Assembly: GCF_013386115.1 (NCBI RefSeq)
Contig: NZ_JACAOR010000005.1
Location: 412,543 to 476,542 of the forward strand
DNA length: 64,000 bases
Reading direction: 5' to 3'
Source: Pseudomonas gingeri
GTDB lineage: Bacteria; Pseudomonadota; Gammaproteobacteria; Pseudomonadales; Pseudomonadaceae
Of this stretch, positions 53,034 to 64,000 are shown in pieces; the first letter of the stretch is position 1, and each line of letters opens with the position of its first letter. Below the pieces are notes generated by a model. That model was not told where the DNA came from, ran no database searches, and was given only the letters and a program-made list of their open reading frames with translations. A program made the position numbers and the translations under genes.

Positions 53034-54380
53034 ATGCAGGGAATGTCCGAACCACAGAAATACAAGCCTTATAATTCACGCACTATTCGCGATACGGTGT
53101 ATTGGCAGAAGTTGACCCCGGAGTTGCAGGAAGCAATGACGGTAGTGTCCAAGGTCATGCCGTTTCGTACCAATGATTATGTGCTCAGTACCTTGATCGA
53201 CTGGAACAACATTCCGGACGATCCGATCTTCCGCATGACCTTCCCTCACCGCGACATGCTGCACCCGCATGAGTACGAGGCCCTGAAGGCGCTGATCGAC
53301 GGCGATGACAGTGCGGCGGTCAAGCGCCAGGTCGAGCAGGTCTGGCAGCGGATGAACCCGCACCCGGCCGGCCAGTTGACCCACAACACCGTGACCCTGG
53401 ATGGCAAGCCGCTGTCGGGTATCCAGCACAAGTACCGGGAGACCGTGCTGTTCTTTCCCGGCGCGGGCCAGACCTGTCATGCCTACTGCACCTTCTGCTT
53501 CCGCTGGGCCCAGTTCATCGGCGAGGAAGAACTCAAGTTCAACGCCCGTGAATCCCAGGAACTGGCGGCTTACCTGCGGGTACACACCGAAGTGACCGAT
53601 GTGCTGATCACCGGCGGCGACCCGCTGATCATGAACACCCGTTCCCTGGCCGAGTACATCGAGCCCTTGCTGGCGCCGGACATGGCGCATATCAAGAGCA
53701 TCCGCCTGGGGACCAAGTCGGTGGCGTACTGGCCGCAGCGCTTTGTCACGGACAAGGACGCCGATGCCCTGATCGACCTGTTCAGGCGTGTGGTGGCGAC
53801 CGGCAAGAACCTCTCGGTGATGGGCCACTACAACCATCCGGTGGAGATCAAGCAGGACATGGCCCGTCAGGCGATCCAGCGGATCCGCTCGTCCGGGGCG
53901 ACCTTGCGGATCCAGGCGCCGCTGATTCGCCACATCAACGAAGACCCCGCCGACTGGGCGGCGCTCTGGACCGAAGGCGTACGCCTCGGGGCCATCCCGT
54001 ACTACTTCTTCGTCGAGCGCGATACCGGCCCCAGCCATTACTTCGCGATGCCGCTGCACCGTGCCTTCGAGATCTACCAGTCGGCCTATCGCACGGTCTC
54101 CGGGCTGGCGCGCACGGTACGCGGGCCGTCGATGAGCACTTTCTACGGCAAGGTGGTGATCAACGGCATCGAGACCGTCGCTGGCGAGAAAGTCTTCGTC
54201 CTGCAGTTTCTCCAGGCCCGCGATCCGCAGTGGGTATTGCGCACCTTCTACGCCAAGTTCGACCCGCAGGCGACCTGGTTCGACGAGTTGGTCCCGGCCT
54301 TTGGCGAGGAGTTTTTCTTCTTCCAGAACGAAAGCGTCGCGCCGCCGAAACTGATTCCGGTCGTGCTGGAAGCCGTTTGA
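53034..54380 (+). CDS. KamA-family radical SAM enzyme (2,3-aminomutase-like)
   Basis: It has 448 residues. The [4Fe-4S] motif is CxxxCxxC at residues 148-155 (Cys148, Cys152, Cys155), followed by FRWAQF and the GGDPL SAM-binding block, as in lysine 2,3-aminomutase. The family moves an alpha-amino group to the beta carbon using SAM and PLP. However, the GGGGKTP loop that carries the PLP lysine in the lysine enzyme is not present. The corresponding stretch reads RGPSMSTFYGK, with Lys373 as candidate, and one substrate-binding Asp seems lost. The substrate is therefore probably not lysine. Strong ribosome-binding site AGGAG; first gene of a six-gene operon. Confidence 0.82.
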   Translation: MQGMSEPQKYKPYNSRTIRDTVYWQKLTPELQEAMTVVSKVMPFRTNDYVLSTLIDWNNIPDDPIFRMTFPHRDMLHPHEYEALKALIDGDDSAAVKRQVEQVWQRMNPHPAGQLTHNTVTLDGKPLSGIQHKYRETVLFFPGAGQTCHAYCTFCFRWAQFIGEEELKFNARESQELAAYLRVHTEVTDVLITGGDPLIMNTRSLAEYIEPLLAPDMAHIKSIRLGTKSVAYWPQRFVTDKDADALIDLFRRVVATGKNLSVMGHYNHPVEIKQDMARQAIQRIRSSGATLRIQAPLIRHINEDPADWAALWTEGVRLGAIPYYFFVERDTGPSHYFAMPLHRAFEIYQSAYRTVSGLARTVRGPSMSTFYGKVVINGIETVAGEKVFVLQFLQARDPQWVLRTFYAKFDPQATWFDELVPAFGEEFFFFQNESVAPPKLIPVVLEAV

Positions 54381-54400
54381 TCCCAACCTAATTCGATGGA

Positions 54401-55474
54401 ATGAACACCATGCTCTATCTGAATCCGCACACCGCTCGCCAGGTCTGCGCGCAGGCGGTCAAACGCCGTGGCGTGTCGACCGAACACGCCCACTGGTTCG
54501 CCAACGCCCTGGTCGACACCTCGCTGATGGGCGTCGACACCCATGGCCTGCGCCTGCTGCCGCTGTACCTGCGGGAACTGGACGAAGGCCGCAGCCATGC
54601 GATGCCGGACATCAATGTGCAGCGCCGCAACGGCAACGTGATTATCCTCGACGCCGACCAGGCACTCGGCACCGTGGCCGGCATGTATGCGGCCAAGCTG
54701 GCGGTGCAGGAAGCCCGCAACAGTGGCATCGCCGCGGTCGGGGTCGGTAACTCCAACCACTTCGGCGCGGCCTCGGTGTATGGCCTGGAAATCGCCAACA
54801 GCGGCATGATCGGCATCGTCACCACCAGCGCCGCGGCGCGCATGGCGCCGTTCAAGGGCAAGCAGCCGATGTTCGGGACCAACCCGATCTGCTTCACCGC
54901 TCCGGCGGACGAACAACCCTTCGTGCTCGACATGGCGACCAGCCAGATCTCCTATTCCCAGGTCAAGCACTACCGCAAGCTCGGCCTGTCGCTGCCCCTG
55001 GGCTGGGCGCTGGACAAGGACGGCAACGACACCGCCGAACCGGATGAGGTGGTTTCGCTGTCCCCGCTGGGTGGCTACAAGGGGCAGGGCCTGGCCATGA
55101 TGGTCCAGGTGCTCAGTTGCCTGCTGACCGGCATGCCGCTGGATCACCAGTTGGATCATCTGGACACCGGCTCCTTCAGCAAGGGCCGGCAGATCGGTCA
55201 CTTCATGATTGCCCTGGATATTGCCGCCTTCACCGACCTGCGCGGCTTCCAGAGCAGTCTTGCCGGCCTGATGGAAACCATTCGCACCACCCCGGCCCAG
55301 GCCGGCGAGCGTATCAGCGTGGCCGGCGATCCCCAGGCCCATACCCGGCGCAATCGCCTGATTGCCGGTATCCCGGCCTCGGAAGAAGAGGCCGGTGTGC
55401 TGATGGCCGAAGCCCGGCTCTGTGGCCTGAATGTGGCCAGTGTCCTGATGAACACCGCGGAGGTGAGTGTATGA
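54401..55474 (+). CDS. Malate/L-lactate dehydrogenase-family oxidoreductase (Ldh_2)
   Basis: It has 357 residues. The family block with catalytic His48 (SLMGVDTHGLRL) and GNSNHFGAASVY, GTNPICFTAP and GGYKGQGLAMMV are present. This family (YlbC, DpkA, ureidoglycolate dehydrogenase) reduces 2-oxo acids or cyclic imines with NAD(P)H. In this cluster it could reduce an oxo or imino acid formed by the aminotransferase. The ATG at 54410 is an alternative start. It overlaps the next gene by four bases. Confidence 0.87.
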   Translation: MNTMLYLNPHTARQVCAQAVKRRGVSTEHAHWFANALVDTSLMGVDTHGLRLLPLYLRELDEGRSHAMPDINVQRRNGNVIILDADQALGTVAGMYAAKLAVQEARNSGIAAVGVGNSNHFGAASVYGLEIANSGMIGIVTTSAAARMAPFKGKQPMFGTNPICFTAPADEQPFVLDMATSQISYSQVKHYRKLGLSLPLGWALDKDGNDTAEPDEVVSLSPLGGYKGQGLAMMVQVLSCLLTGMPLDHQLDHLDTGSFSKGRQIGHFMIALDIAAFTDLRGFQSSLAGLMETIRTTPAQAGERISVAGDPQAHTRRNRLIAGIPASEEEAGVLMAEARLCGLNVASVLMNTAEVSV

Positions 55475-56352
55475 GCGGCCCGACAGCAGTCCCTTTCGAT
55501 CAGCGCGACGGCTACATCTGGCTCGACGGCGAGTTCGTCGAGTGGAAGGAAGCGAAGATCCATGTCCTGACCCACGGGTTGCACTACGCCAGCACGGTCT
55601 ACGAGGGCGAGCGGGTCTACGGCGGGAAGATCTTCCAGCTGCGGGCGCACTCCGAGCGCCTGTACCGCTCCGCGCAGTTGATGGACTTCTCCATTCCCTA
55701 CGACCTGCAAACCCTGGAGGCCGCCAGCCATGCCCTGCTCGAACGCAACGGCGTGACCGATGGCTACCTGCGTCCGGTGGCCTGGCGCGGCAGCGAGATG
55801 ATCTCGACCTCGGCGCGTTTCAACAGCGTGCACCTGGCGATCGCCTGCTGGCAATGGCCGAGCTACTTCGACCCGGCGGCCCGCATGGCCGGGATCAAGC
55901 TCAAGACCGCGGCCTGGCGGCGTCCGCCACCGAGCAGCAGCCCGTTCGAGGCCAAGGCCTCGGGGCAATACATGATCGCCACCCTGAGCAAGCACGATGC
56001 GGAAAACAGCGGTTATCACGATGCCCTGATGCTCGACTGGCGCGGCCATGTGGCCGAGGCCACCAGCGCGAATATTTTCTTCGTCAAGGGCCGGCAACTG
56101 CACACGCCGGTGCCGGATTGCTTCCTCAACGGCATCACTCGCCAGACCGTGATCAGGCTGGCCCGGGCGCTGGACTACGAGGTGATCGAGCGGACCTTGT
56201 TGCCCGATGACCTCGGCGATTTCGACGAGTGCTTCCTGACCGGCACGGCCGCCGAAATCACTCCGGTGCGCAGCATCGACGACCTCCAGTATGAGCCCGG
56301 CCAGGCCTGTCGTGACCTGATCGACGCCTACGCCGCGGCCGTCATCGCCTGA
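55471..56352 (+). CDS. Class IV (branched-chain type) aminotransferase
   Basis: It has 293 residues, PLP-dependent, fold type IV. The PLP lysine is Lys162 in FEAKASGQYM; RGHVAEATSANIFFVKG and LTGTAAEITPVRSID are the usual cofactor-binding segments. It resembles IlvE but has cluster context, so a special substrate is likely. The ATG overlaps the dehydrogenase stop (ATGA). Confidence 0.9.
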   Translation: MSGPTAVPFDQRDGYIWLDGEFVEWKEAKIHVLTHGLHYASTVYEGERVYGGKIFQLRAHSERLYRSAQLMDFSIPYDLQTLEAASHALLERNGVTDGYLRPVAWRGSEMISTSARFNSVHLAIACWQWPSYFDPAARMAGIKLKTAAWRRPPPSSSPFEAKASGQYMIATLSKHDAENSGYHDALMLDWRGHVAEATSANIFFVKGRQLHTPVPDCFLNGITRQTVIRLARALDYEVIERTLLPDDLGDFDECFLTGTAAEITPVRSIDDLQYEPGQACRDLIDAYAAAVIA

Positions 56353-56373
56353 CCAGACAAAAGGACTTTCGTC

Positions 56374-57132
56374 ATGTTGGAAGAAACCGCTGTAAACGAC
56401 CCTGCCGTGGTTGCGCGGCACGGCTTGAGCCACCACCATCGCGAGCTGGCCGAACAGGGCTGGACCCTGTTGCAGCCGGGCGAACTCAGTACTGACCTGT
56501 ACGAGACACTGGCGCCGTTCGGCCGGGTGATCCCGCAGTTCAATGGCCTGGATACCTTCGACGTCACCCTGAAGCCGGGCTTCGACGACCTGCCGTACTC
56601 CCAGAGCATGAACGGCATCGGTCCCCACACCGAGGCGCCGGTCTATGACCCGCCGCCGCGCTACCTGGTGCTGCACTGCCATCGCCAGGCGACCTGCGGT
56701 GGCGGGCATACGCAACTGGCCGACGGCCTGGCCTTCCTCAAGACCCTGCCGGCGGACCTGCGGGCGTGGATCGAGGACAATCCCGTCGCGTTCAACGCCA
56801 CGGCCAAGCCCGGTGAAACCACCCGCCGCGTGCTGGAGGAGTACATCTTCAAGCCCGCTGTCGACGGCGACATCTTCCGCTTCAGCTACAACCAGTTCCA
56901 CTACGGCGATGTGAATCCGTCCGTGGAGGACCTGGGCGCGCCCGAAGGCCGTAACAGCGGCACGCCCCTGGGGCGTATCGCGGCATTGGGCGAGCAGTTC
57001 TTCCTGGAGCACTGCACGCCGTTACTGATCCCCGATGGCTGCGTGCTGATCTGGGACAACTGGCGCCTGATGCATGCCCGCAGCCAGTACCGCGACCCCC
57101 AGCGGCACCTGACCCGCTACTGGCTCGCCTGA
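56374..57132 (+). CDS. Fe(II)/2-oxoglutarate dioxygenase (TauD/clavaminate synthase-like)
   Basis: It has 252 residues. The iron triad is His85-x-Glu87 (GPHTEAP) and distal His234 (LMHARSQ), with Arg248 fourteen residues later for 2-oxoglutarate. HxE rather than HxD is the clavaminate-synthase and arginine/asparagine-hydroxylase variant within the family. It probably hydroxylates or desaturates an amino acid-like substrate. Good ribosome-binding site AAAGGA. A nine-base perfect hairpin (57169-57189) separates it from the next gene. Confidence 0.88.
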   Translation: MLEETAVNDPAVVARHGLSHHHRELAEQGWTLLQPGELSTDLYETLAPFGRVIPQFNGLDTFDVTLKPGFDDLPYSQSMNGIGPHTEAPVYDPPPRYLVLHCHRQATCGGGHTQLADGLAFLKTLPADLRAWIEDNPVAFNATAKPGETTRRVLEEYIFKPAVDGDIFRFSYNQFHYGDVNPSVEDLGAPEGRNSGTPLGRIAALGEQFFLEHCTPLLIPDGCVLIWDNWRLMHARSQYRDPQRHLTRYWLA

Positions 57133-57168
57133 CGCCCGAATGCGTCCGGCGGCTTCCCCCTTTGCACC

Positions 57169-57189
57169 CGCGCACGGACTCCGTGCGCG
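57169..57189 (+). repeat. Intercistronic hairpin before the diiron oxygenase gene
   Basis: CGCGCACGG-ACT-CCGTGCGCG, a perfect nine-base stem, 19 bases before the ATG at 57208. No T-run. It could stabilise mRNA or tune expression of the downstream pair. Confidence 0.5.
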
Positions 57190-57207
57190 TCCTACAGGTA
57201 TCACGTC

Positions 57208-58176
57208 ATGCAACAAGCCATTGTCATCGCCAAGGTCGACCACAAGCTGGTCGTGCAACTCAACAAGGCCTGGACCAAGCGGGCGACCGTCTGCGCCGGC
57301 GACAAATTCCCGCTGACCGACGAGTTCGACCCGAGCAAGCCGGATTATCCGATTGCCATGGTCCCGTTCTTCCATCATCCGAAGTTCCAGGCGCTGAGCG
57401 AGGAACTGAAAAGTGCCGTGCTGACCTGGGGCTGGATCGGCTACAACCTGCGTACCGTCACCGCCGAGGAGTGCGTGGTCAATCCGGCCCTGAGCGTCAT
57501 CGCCAACCAGTACCTGGGCAAGGACGACTGGCACTTTCGCGAAGCCATGCAGCAGACCCTGATCGACGAGCACTACCACACGCTCATGCACCTGCGGGCG
57601 ATCCAGCGCAGCAAGGCCGACCGTAACCTCGAGCAGGACCTCGACCTGCCGCCTTCCGTCACCTACCTGCGCCTGCAGGCGCTGTGCGCGCAACTGCCCC
57701 ATGCCTGGCAGCGGGACCTGGCCGCGATCACCTTTGCGGTGGTCGCCGAGATCAGCGTCAACGCCTACCTGGACATGCTCGCCGACGACCAGAGCATCCA
57801 GCCGCAGAACCGCCGGGTCGCCGAGCTGCACAACCGTGACGAGTACGCCCACAGCAAGGTGCTCGCCGAGGTGGCGAAAGTGATGTACGAACATATGGAC
57901 GCCGAGAAGCGCCGTTTCTTCGTACAGACCTTGCCCGAGGCGCTCAATGCCTTTGTCGCCCAGGACTATTCGATGTGGGAGGCGATCCTGACGCAGCTCG
58001 GCGTGGCCGATGTCGACGTGATCATCGGCGACACCCGCGAAGCCAGCCGTGGCAGCGCGATCATGCGTGACTATAGCGGCCTGTATCGACTGGCCGAGGA
58101 CCTGGGCATCACCGCCGACATGGACTTCGACTTCAGTTCCACCGTCAAGGCGGCGCCTGCCGCGCAACCGGCCTGA
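57208..58176 (+). CDS. AurF-type diiron N-oxygenase
   Basis: It has 322 residues, helical. The metal ligands of p-aminobenzoate N-oxygenase AurF all have counterparts: Glu88 (TAEEC), Glu121-x-x-His124 (DEHYH), Glu181 (VVAEIS) and His208-x-x-x-Glu212-x-x-His215 (HNRDEYAH). Such enzymes oxidise amines to hydroxylamines, nitroso or nitro groups; related proteins occur in the mangotoxin and fragin/valdiazen clusters. Here it is the key enzyme arguing for an N-oxygenated product. It lies between the dioxygenase and a metallo-hydrolase. Confidence 0.9.
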   Translation: MQQAIVIAKVDHKLVVQLNKAWTKRATVCAGDKFPLTDEFDPSKPDYPIAMVPFFHHPKFQALSEELKSAVLTWGWIGYNLRTVTAEECVVNPALSVIANQYLGKDDWHFREAMQQTLIDEHYHTLMHLRAIQRSKADRNLEQDLDLPPSVTYLRLQALCAQLPHAWQRDLAAITFAVVAEISVNAYLDMLADDQSIQPQNRRVAELHNRDEYAHSKVLAEVAKVMYEHMDAEKRRFFVQTLPEALNAFVAQDYSMWEAILTQLGVADVDVIIGDTREASRGSAIMRDYSGLYRLAEDLGITADMDFDFSSTVKAAPAAQPA

Positions 58177-58189
58177 GGAGAGCAGCCGC

Positions 58190-59011
58190 ATGTCGAATCC
58201 ATCGCTGTCCCCGGTCTATGAAGTCTTCGCCATCCGCGTCGGCGCCAACTCCCAGCGTACCGCGCGGGAGAACTTTCTCTACGACGCCTGCTGCGGTGAT
58301 CCCAATGCGCCGATGCCGCTGGACTACTACTTCTGGGTGATCCGCAACGACCAGCACGTGGTGGTCGTGGACACCTGTTTCCAGCCGGCCACGGCCGACC
58401 GCCGCAATCGTGAGATGTACCGTTTGCCGGAGGAGTCGTTGCAGCAACTGGGCATCGATCCGGCCCGGGTCGAAACGCTGATCCTGACGCACCTGCACTG
58501 GGATCATGCCGGCAACCTGGGGCTGTTTCCCAAGGCCGTGATTCACCTGCAGGAGGAAGAGTTGCGCTTCTGCACCGGGCCGAAGATGACCCACCATACG
58601 ATCAACAAGACCTACGAAGTGGACGATGTGATGTCGGCGATCCCGCCGCTGTTCGAAGGGCGCCTGCGCCTGCATCGTGGCACCGTGGAGATCGTGCCGG
58701 GCGTGACGATCCACGCGGTGGGTGGTCACACGCCGGGCAGCCAGGTGGTGCGCGTGCGGACCCAGCGTGGCTGGGTGGTACTGGCTTCCGACGCGGCGCA
58801 CCTGTGGGCCAATATCCGTTTGCGCAGCCCGTTCCCGATTCTCGATGACATGGCCCAGACCCTCGAAGCCTTCGCGACCATCGACGGCCTGGTGGATGGC
58901 GAGGACCATGTCATTCCGGGGCACGACCCGCTGATTGCCCAACGCTTCCCCCATTGGCAGAACGACCCGCACATCATCTGCCTGCACGAGCATCCGGTAG
59001 ACCGGATGTAA
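58190..59011 (+). CDS. Metallo-beta-lactamase-fold hydrolase, lactonase-like
   Basis: It has 273 residues from the ATG at 58190 (GAGGAG upstream). Zinc motif H101-x-H-x-D-H106 (THLHWDHAGN), then His in GGHTPGSQ, Asp in ASDAAH and His in IPGHDP, which together give the dizinc site. The layout is that of the N-acyl homoserine lactonase branch (AttM/AiiA type). In a biosynthetic operon it may open a lactone or cleave an ester or amide of the pathway, or give self-protection. Last gene of the operon. Confidence 0.87.
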   Translation: MSNPSLSPVYEVFAIRVGANSQRTARENFLYDACCGDPNAPMPLDYYFWVIRNDQHVVVVDTCFQPATADRRNREMYRLPEESLQQLGIDPARVETLILTHLHWDHAGNLGLFPKAVIHLQEEELRFCTGPKMTHHTINKTYEVDDVMSAIPPLFEGRLRLHRGTVEIVPGVTIHAVGGHTPGSQVVRVRTQRGWVVLASDAAHLWANIRLRSPFPILDDMAQTLEAFATIDGLVDGEDHVIPGHDPLIAQRFPHWQNDPHIICLHEHPVDRM

Positions 59012-59015
59012 GGGA

Positions 59016-59056
59016 TGCCGGGAAGGTCCGCGGGTGACCGGGAGACCTCTCCGGCA
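59016..59056. terminator. Imperfect hairpin between convergent genes
   Basis: TGCCGGGAAGGTC (59016-59028) pairs with GACCTCTCCGGCA (59044-59056) at 11 of 13 positions. No T-run on either side. It lies between the hydrolase stop and the convergent MocR gene, so it may end one or both transcripts. Confidence 0.4.
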
Positions 59057-59064
59057 CGCTGCGT

Positions 59065-60507
59065 TCAGCCTTGTCGCGCAATCAGGCGCCCCAGGGTGGC
59101 CACTGCATTTTCAATGCGCGGTGAATAAGGCGTTCCACAGCCGATGCGGATGAAGTGATCGAAGCTTCGCGAGTTGGAGAAGATCATTCCAGGCGATATG
59201 TAGATCCCTTGCTGCAACGCCTGGTGGAACAGCTCCAGGGACGAATGGCCCTGGGGCAACTCCACCCACAGCAGGGTGCCGCCCTTGGGGTTGGTGATCT
59301 GCGTGCCCGCCGGGAAGTATTGCGCGATCGCCGCGCTCATCTGTTTTCTCTGCATCGTCAACTGCCCGCGCAGCCTGCGCAGGTAACGCTCATAGGACGG
59401 TGTTTTCATAAAGGCATCCACCGCCAGCTGCGGCAGCATTTCGCAGTTGCGCGACTGGGTGTGCTTGAGCATCTCGACCCGGTCGTGCCATTTGCCGGCG
59501 GCGATCCAGCCCAGGCGCAGGCCGGGAGCGAGCGTCTTGTTCAGGGACGCGCAATAGATCAGGTTGTCGTTGCGGTCCCAGCTTTTCAGGGCCGACAACG
59601 GCTGCTCGGTATCCGCCAGGTCGGAGTAGGTATCGTCCTCGATCAGCACCGTGTCGTAGTCCGAGCACAGTTGCACCAGCAACGCCTTGTGCGCATCGGG
59701 CATCACGCTGCCCAGGGGATTGTGCAGGTTGGGAATGACGATCAGCGCCTTGATCCGTTCCGAACCCTGGAGCAACTGTTCGAGGGCGAACAGGTTTATC
59801 CCGGTCTTGGCCGTGGTGGGCACTTCCAGTACCCGCAGGCTCAGGCTTTCGAGAATCTGCAGGAGTCCGTAGAACGTCGGTGACTCCACCGCGACGATAT
59901 CCCCCGGCTGGGTCACGGCACGCAGGGCCAGGTTGATGGCTTCCGTGGCCCCGTTGGTGATGACGATCTTGTCGGCGGTGACGCTGATCTTCGAGCCCAG
60001 CGCCCGGCGGGCCAGCAAGTCGCGCAACGGGCGGGCGCCGCAGGCCGGGGACGGACTGCCGATCAATTGTGGGTCCTGGCGCAGGGCCTTGATCATATGG
60101 TCCTGGAGTACCTTGAGCGGGTAGATCTGCGCACCGCAGTAGGCACTGGCGAGGTTGACCTGGATCGAAGCCTGCTGGCTGGCCTTGACGACTGCCGAGA
60201 CCTGTTCGTGGATACCGACATAGTGGCTGGTATCCAGGGGCAGCAGCGGTTCGCTGTCGGCGGCCAGCGCAATGGGCCTGGCAGGCTGGCGAATGAAGTT
60301 TCCGGAGCGGGGACGGGCTTCCAGGACACCGTAGTCTTCCAGCTGGCGACAGATCTGGACGGCGGTGGAGAGACTGATGGCGTGTTTTTCCATCATCAGG
60401 CGAATGGATGGGAAACGCTCACCGGTTTTCAGGGTTCCTGCCTGAATCGCGTTGAGGTAGTGATTGGCGAGTTGGCGGTAGAGAGGAGGCGAGTTCATAT
60501 TGACCAT
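59065..60507 (-). CDS. Second MocR-type regulator (GntR helix-turn-helix plus aminotransferase domain)
   Basis: About 480 residues. A winged helix (LYRQLANHYLNAIQAGTLKTG, FPSIRLMMEKHAISLSTAVQ) is followed by an aminotransferase-like domain with the PLP lysine in ASLNKTLAPG. The start at 60507 (MVNMNSPPLY) or 60498 fits the family; the frame runs to 60618, but that part is Pro/Arg-rich shadow. It is convergent with the biosynthetic operon. With the other MocR gene it brackets the cluster, so it is a candidate regulator. Confidence 0.87.
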   Translation of the reverse strand: MVNMNSPPLYRQLANHYLNAIQAGTLKTGERFPSIRLMMEKHAISLSTAVQICRQLEDYGVLEARPRSGNFIRQPARPIALAADSEPLLPLDTSHYVGIHEQVSAVVKASQQASIQVNLASAYCGAQIYPLKVLQDHMIKALRQDPQLIGSPSPACGARPLRDLLARRALGSKISVTADKIVITNGATEAINLALRAVTQPGDIVAVESPTFYGLLQILESLSLRVLEVPTTAKTGINLFALEQLLQGSERIKALIVIPNLHNPLGSVMPDAHKALLVQLCSDYDTVLIEDDTYSDLADTEQPLSALKSWDRNDNLIYCASLNKTLAPGLRLGWIAAGKWHDRVEMLKHTQSRNCEMLPQLAVDAFMKTPSYERYLRRLRGQLTMQRKQMSAAIAQYFPAGTQITNPKGGTLLWVELPQGHSSLELFHQALQQGIYISPGMIFSNSRSFDHFIRIGCGTPYSPRIENAVATLGRLIARQG

Positions 60508-63438
<2,931 letters not shown>

Positions 63439-63559
63439 GGTCGGCTGTTGATCCTTGTCGCGGTCGCTGGTTTGCCTTGCCGGGGGCGAGGCGCCTGTTG
63501 GGTCTGATCGACCCGGTGGGCGAAAGTGCCTGCCGGAATGCCCTGGCGGCGGTTTTTAT

Positions 63560-64000
63560 TCAGGCTGACTGACGTGCCAGCCATTCCCGCGGGCTTTCGC
63601 CGATCTTGCGACGAAACGCCCGGGCCAGCGCCGACGGGCTTTCGTAACCGACCTCATCGGCGATCAGCGCAATCGGCCGGCCTTCGCGCAAGCGCTTCTG
63701 CGCCAGGCTCACGCGCCAGCTCAGGACATAGTCCGCCGGAGTCTGGCCGACCACCTTGTGAAAATGCGCGGCGAAACTGGCCCGCGACATGTTCGACTCC
63801 AGCGCCAGTTCGGCCACGGTCCAGGGCCGCTCGGGCCGGTTGTGCATCATGGTCATGGCCCGTGCCAGGCGCAGGTCGGCCAGGCCCGACATCATCCCGG
63901 TGGTCATGCTGTGGTAGGCCATCATGTGCCGCAGGAACTGGATCACCATCAGCTCGAACAGGCGGTTCATCACCGCTTCCCGGCCACAGTGCTCGGCGAA
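63560..64000 (-). CDS. AraC-family transcriptional regulator (5' end beyond the window)
   Basis: The C-terminal 147 residues are visible; the frame is open to the window edge with no start. The two helix-turn-helix units of the AraC domain are clear (WTVAELALESNMSRASFAAHF and IALIADEVGYESPSALARAF). The preceding residues (EHCGREAVMNRLFELMVIQ) resemble the cupin-type N-terminal domain found in many AraC regulators. The regulated genes are unknown; the DedA gene downstream on the same strand is a candidate. Confidence 0.88.
   Translation of the reverse strand, partial: FAEHCGREAVMNRLFELMVIQFLRHMMAYHSMTTGMMSGLADLRLARAMTMMHNRPERPWTVAELALESNMSRASFAAHFHKVVGQTPADYVLSWRVSLAQKRLREGRPIALIADEVGYESPSALARAFRRKIGESPREWLARQSA

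Overview
The window reads as one chromosomal stretch of a high-GC gammaproteobacterium, almost certainly a Pseudomonas of the P. fluorescens type. The evidence is the gene order of the division and cell-wall cluster, a four-gene efflux operon arranged like P. aeruginosa mexMN and its two-component system, the NorR-type regulator divergent from a flavohemoglobin, cyoABCDE, and REP-like inverted sequences typical of that genus. Codon use is uniform. I see no rRNA, tRNA, CRISPR array, insertion sequence or obviously broken gene. The first gene (mraZ) and the last (an AraC regulator) are cut by the window edges.

Layout. 1-17443: the dcw cluster, all on +, from the end of mraZ through rsmH, ftsL, ftsI, murE, murF, mraY, murD, ftsW, murG, murC, ddl, ftsQ, ftsA, ftsZ to lpxC, closed by a strong terminator; most neighbours overlap by a few bases. 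17442-25340 (-): a diguanylate cyclase, then histidine kinase, response regulator, RND pump and its periplasmic adaptor, transcribed adaptor first. 25715-32254 (+): a small pilin-like protein, then a chaperone-usher fimbrial operon (pilin, chaperone, usher, second chaperone, adhesin). 32342-36942: a small conserved-looking protein, an Aer-type receptor, a YkgJ-type cysteine-cluster protein, a small secreted protein, a GNAT acetyltransferase and CheV. 37155-40043: norR divergent from hmp, with three NorR-type sites between them. 40474-46584: dsbB and the cytochrome bo3 quinol oxidase operon with heme O synthase.

46643-60507 is the accessory and most interesting part. Two MocR-type (GntR plus aminotransferase) regulators bracket a cluster of enzymes on +: a membrane transporter, an ATP-grasp ligase, a Rid-family protein, a cupin, a YfcF-type glutathione transferase, a KamA-family radical SAM protein, a malate/lactate-dehydrogenase-family oxidoreductase, a class IV aminotransferase, a clavaminate-synthase/TauD-like oxygenase, an AurF-type diiron N-oxygenase with all seven metal ligands, and a lactonase-like metallo-beta-lactamase. 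Together these look like an NRPS-free pathway that isomerises, transaminates, hydroxylates, N-oxygenates and ligates an amino acid and exports the product. I do not recognise it as a described pathway.

61237-64000: a chemoreceptor with a clear sigma-28 promoter, a DedA membrane protein and a truncated AraC regulator. Flagellar-regulon promoters here (chemoreceptor and cheV), the Aer receptor, the diguanylate cyclase and the fimbrial operon together suggest a motile bacterium that also forms surface communities.
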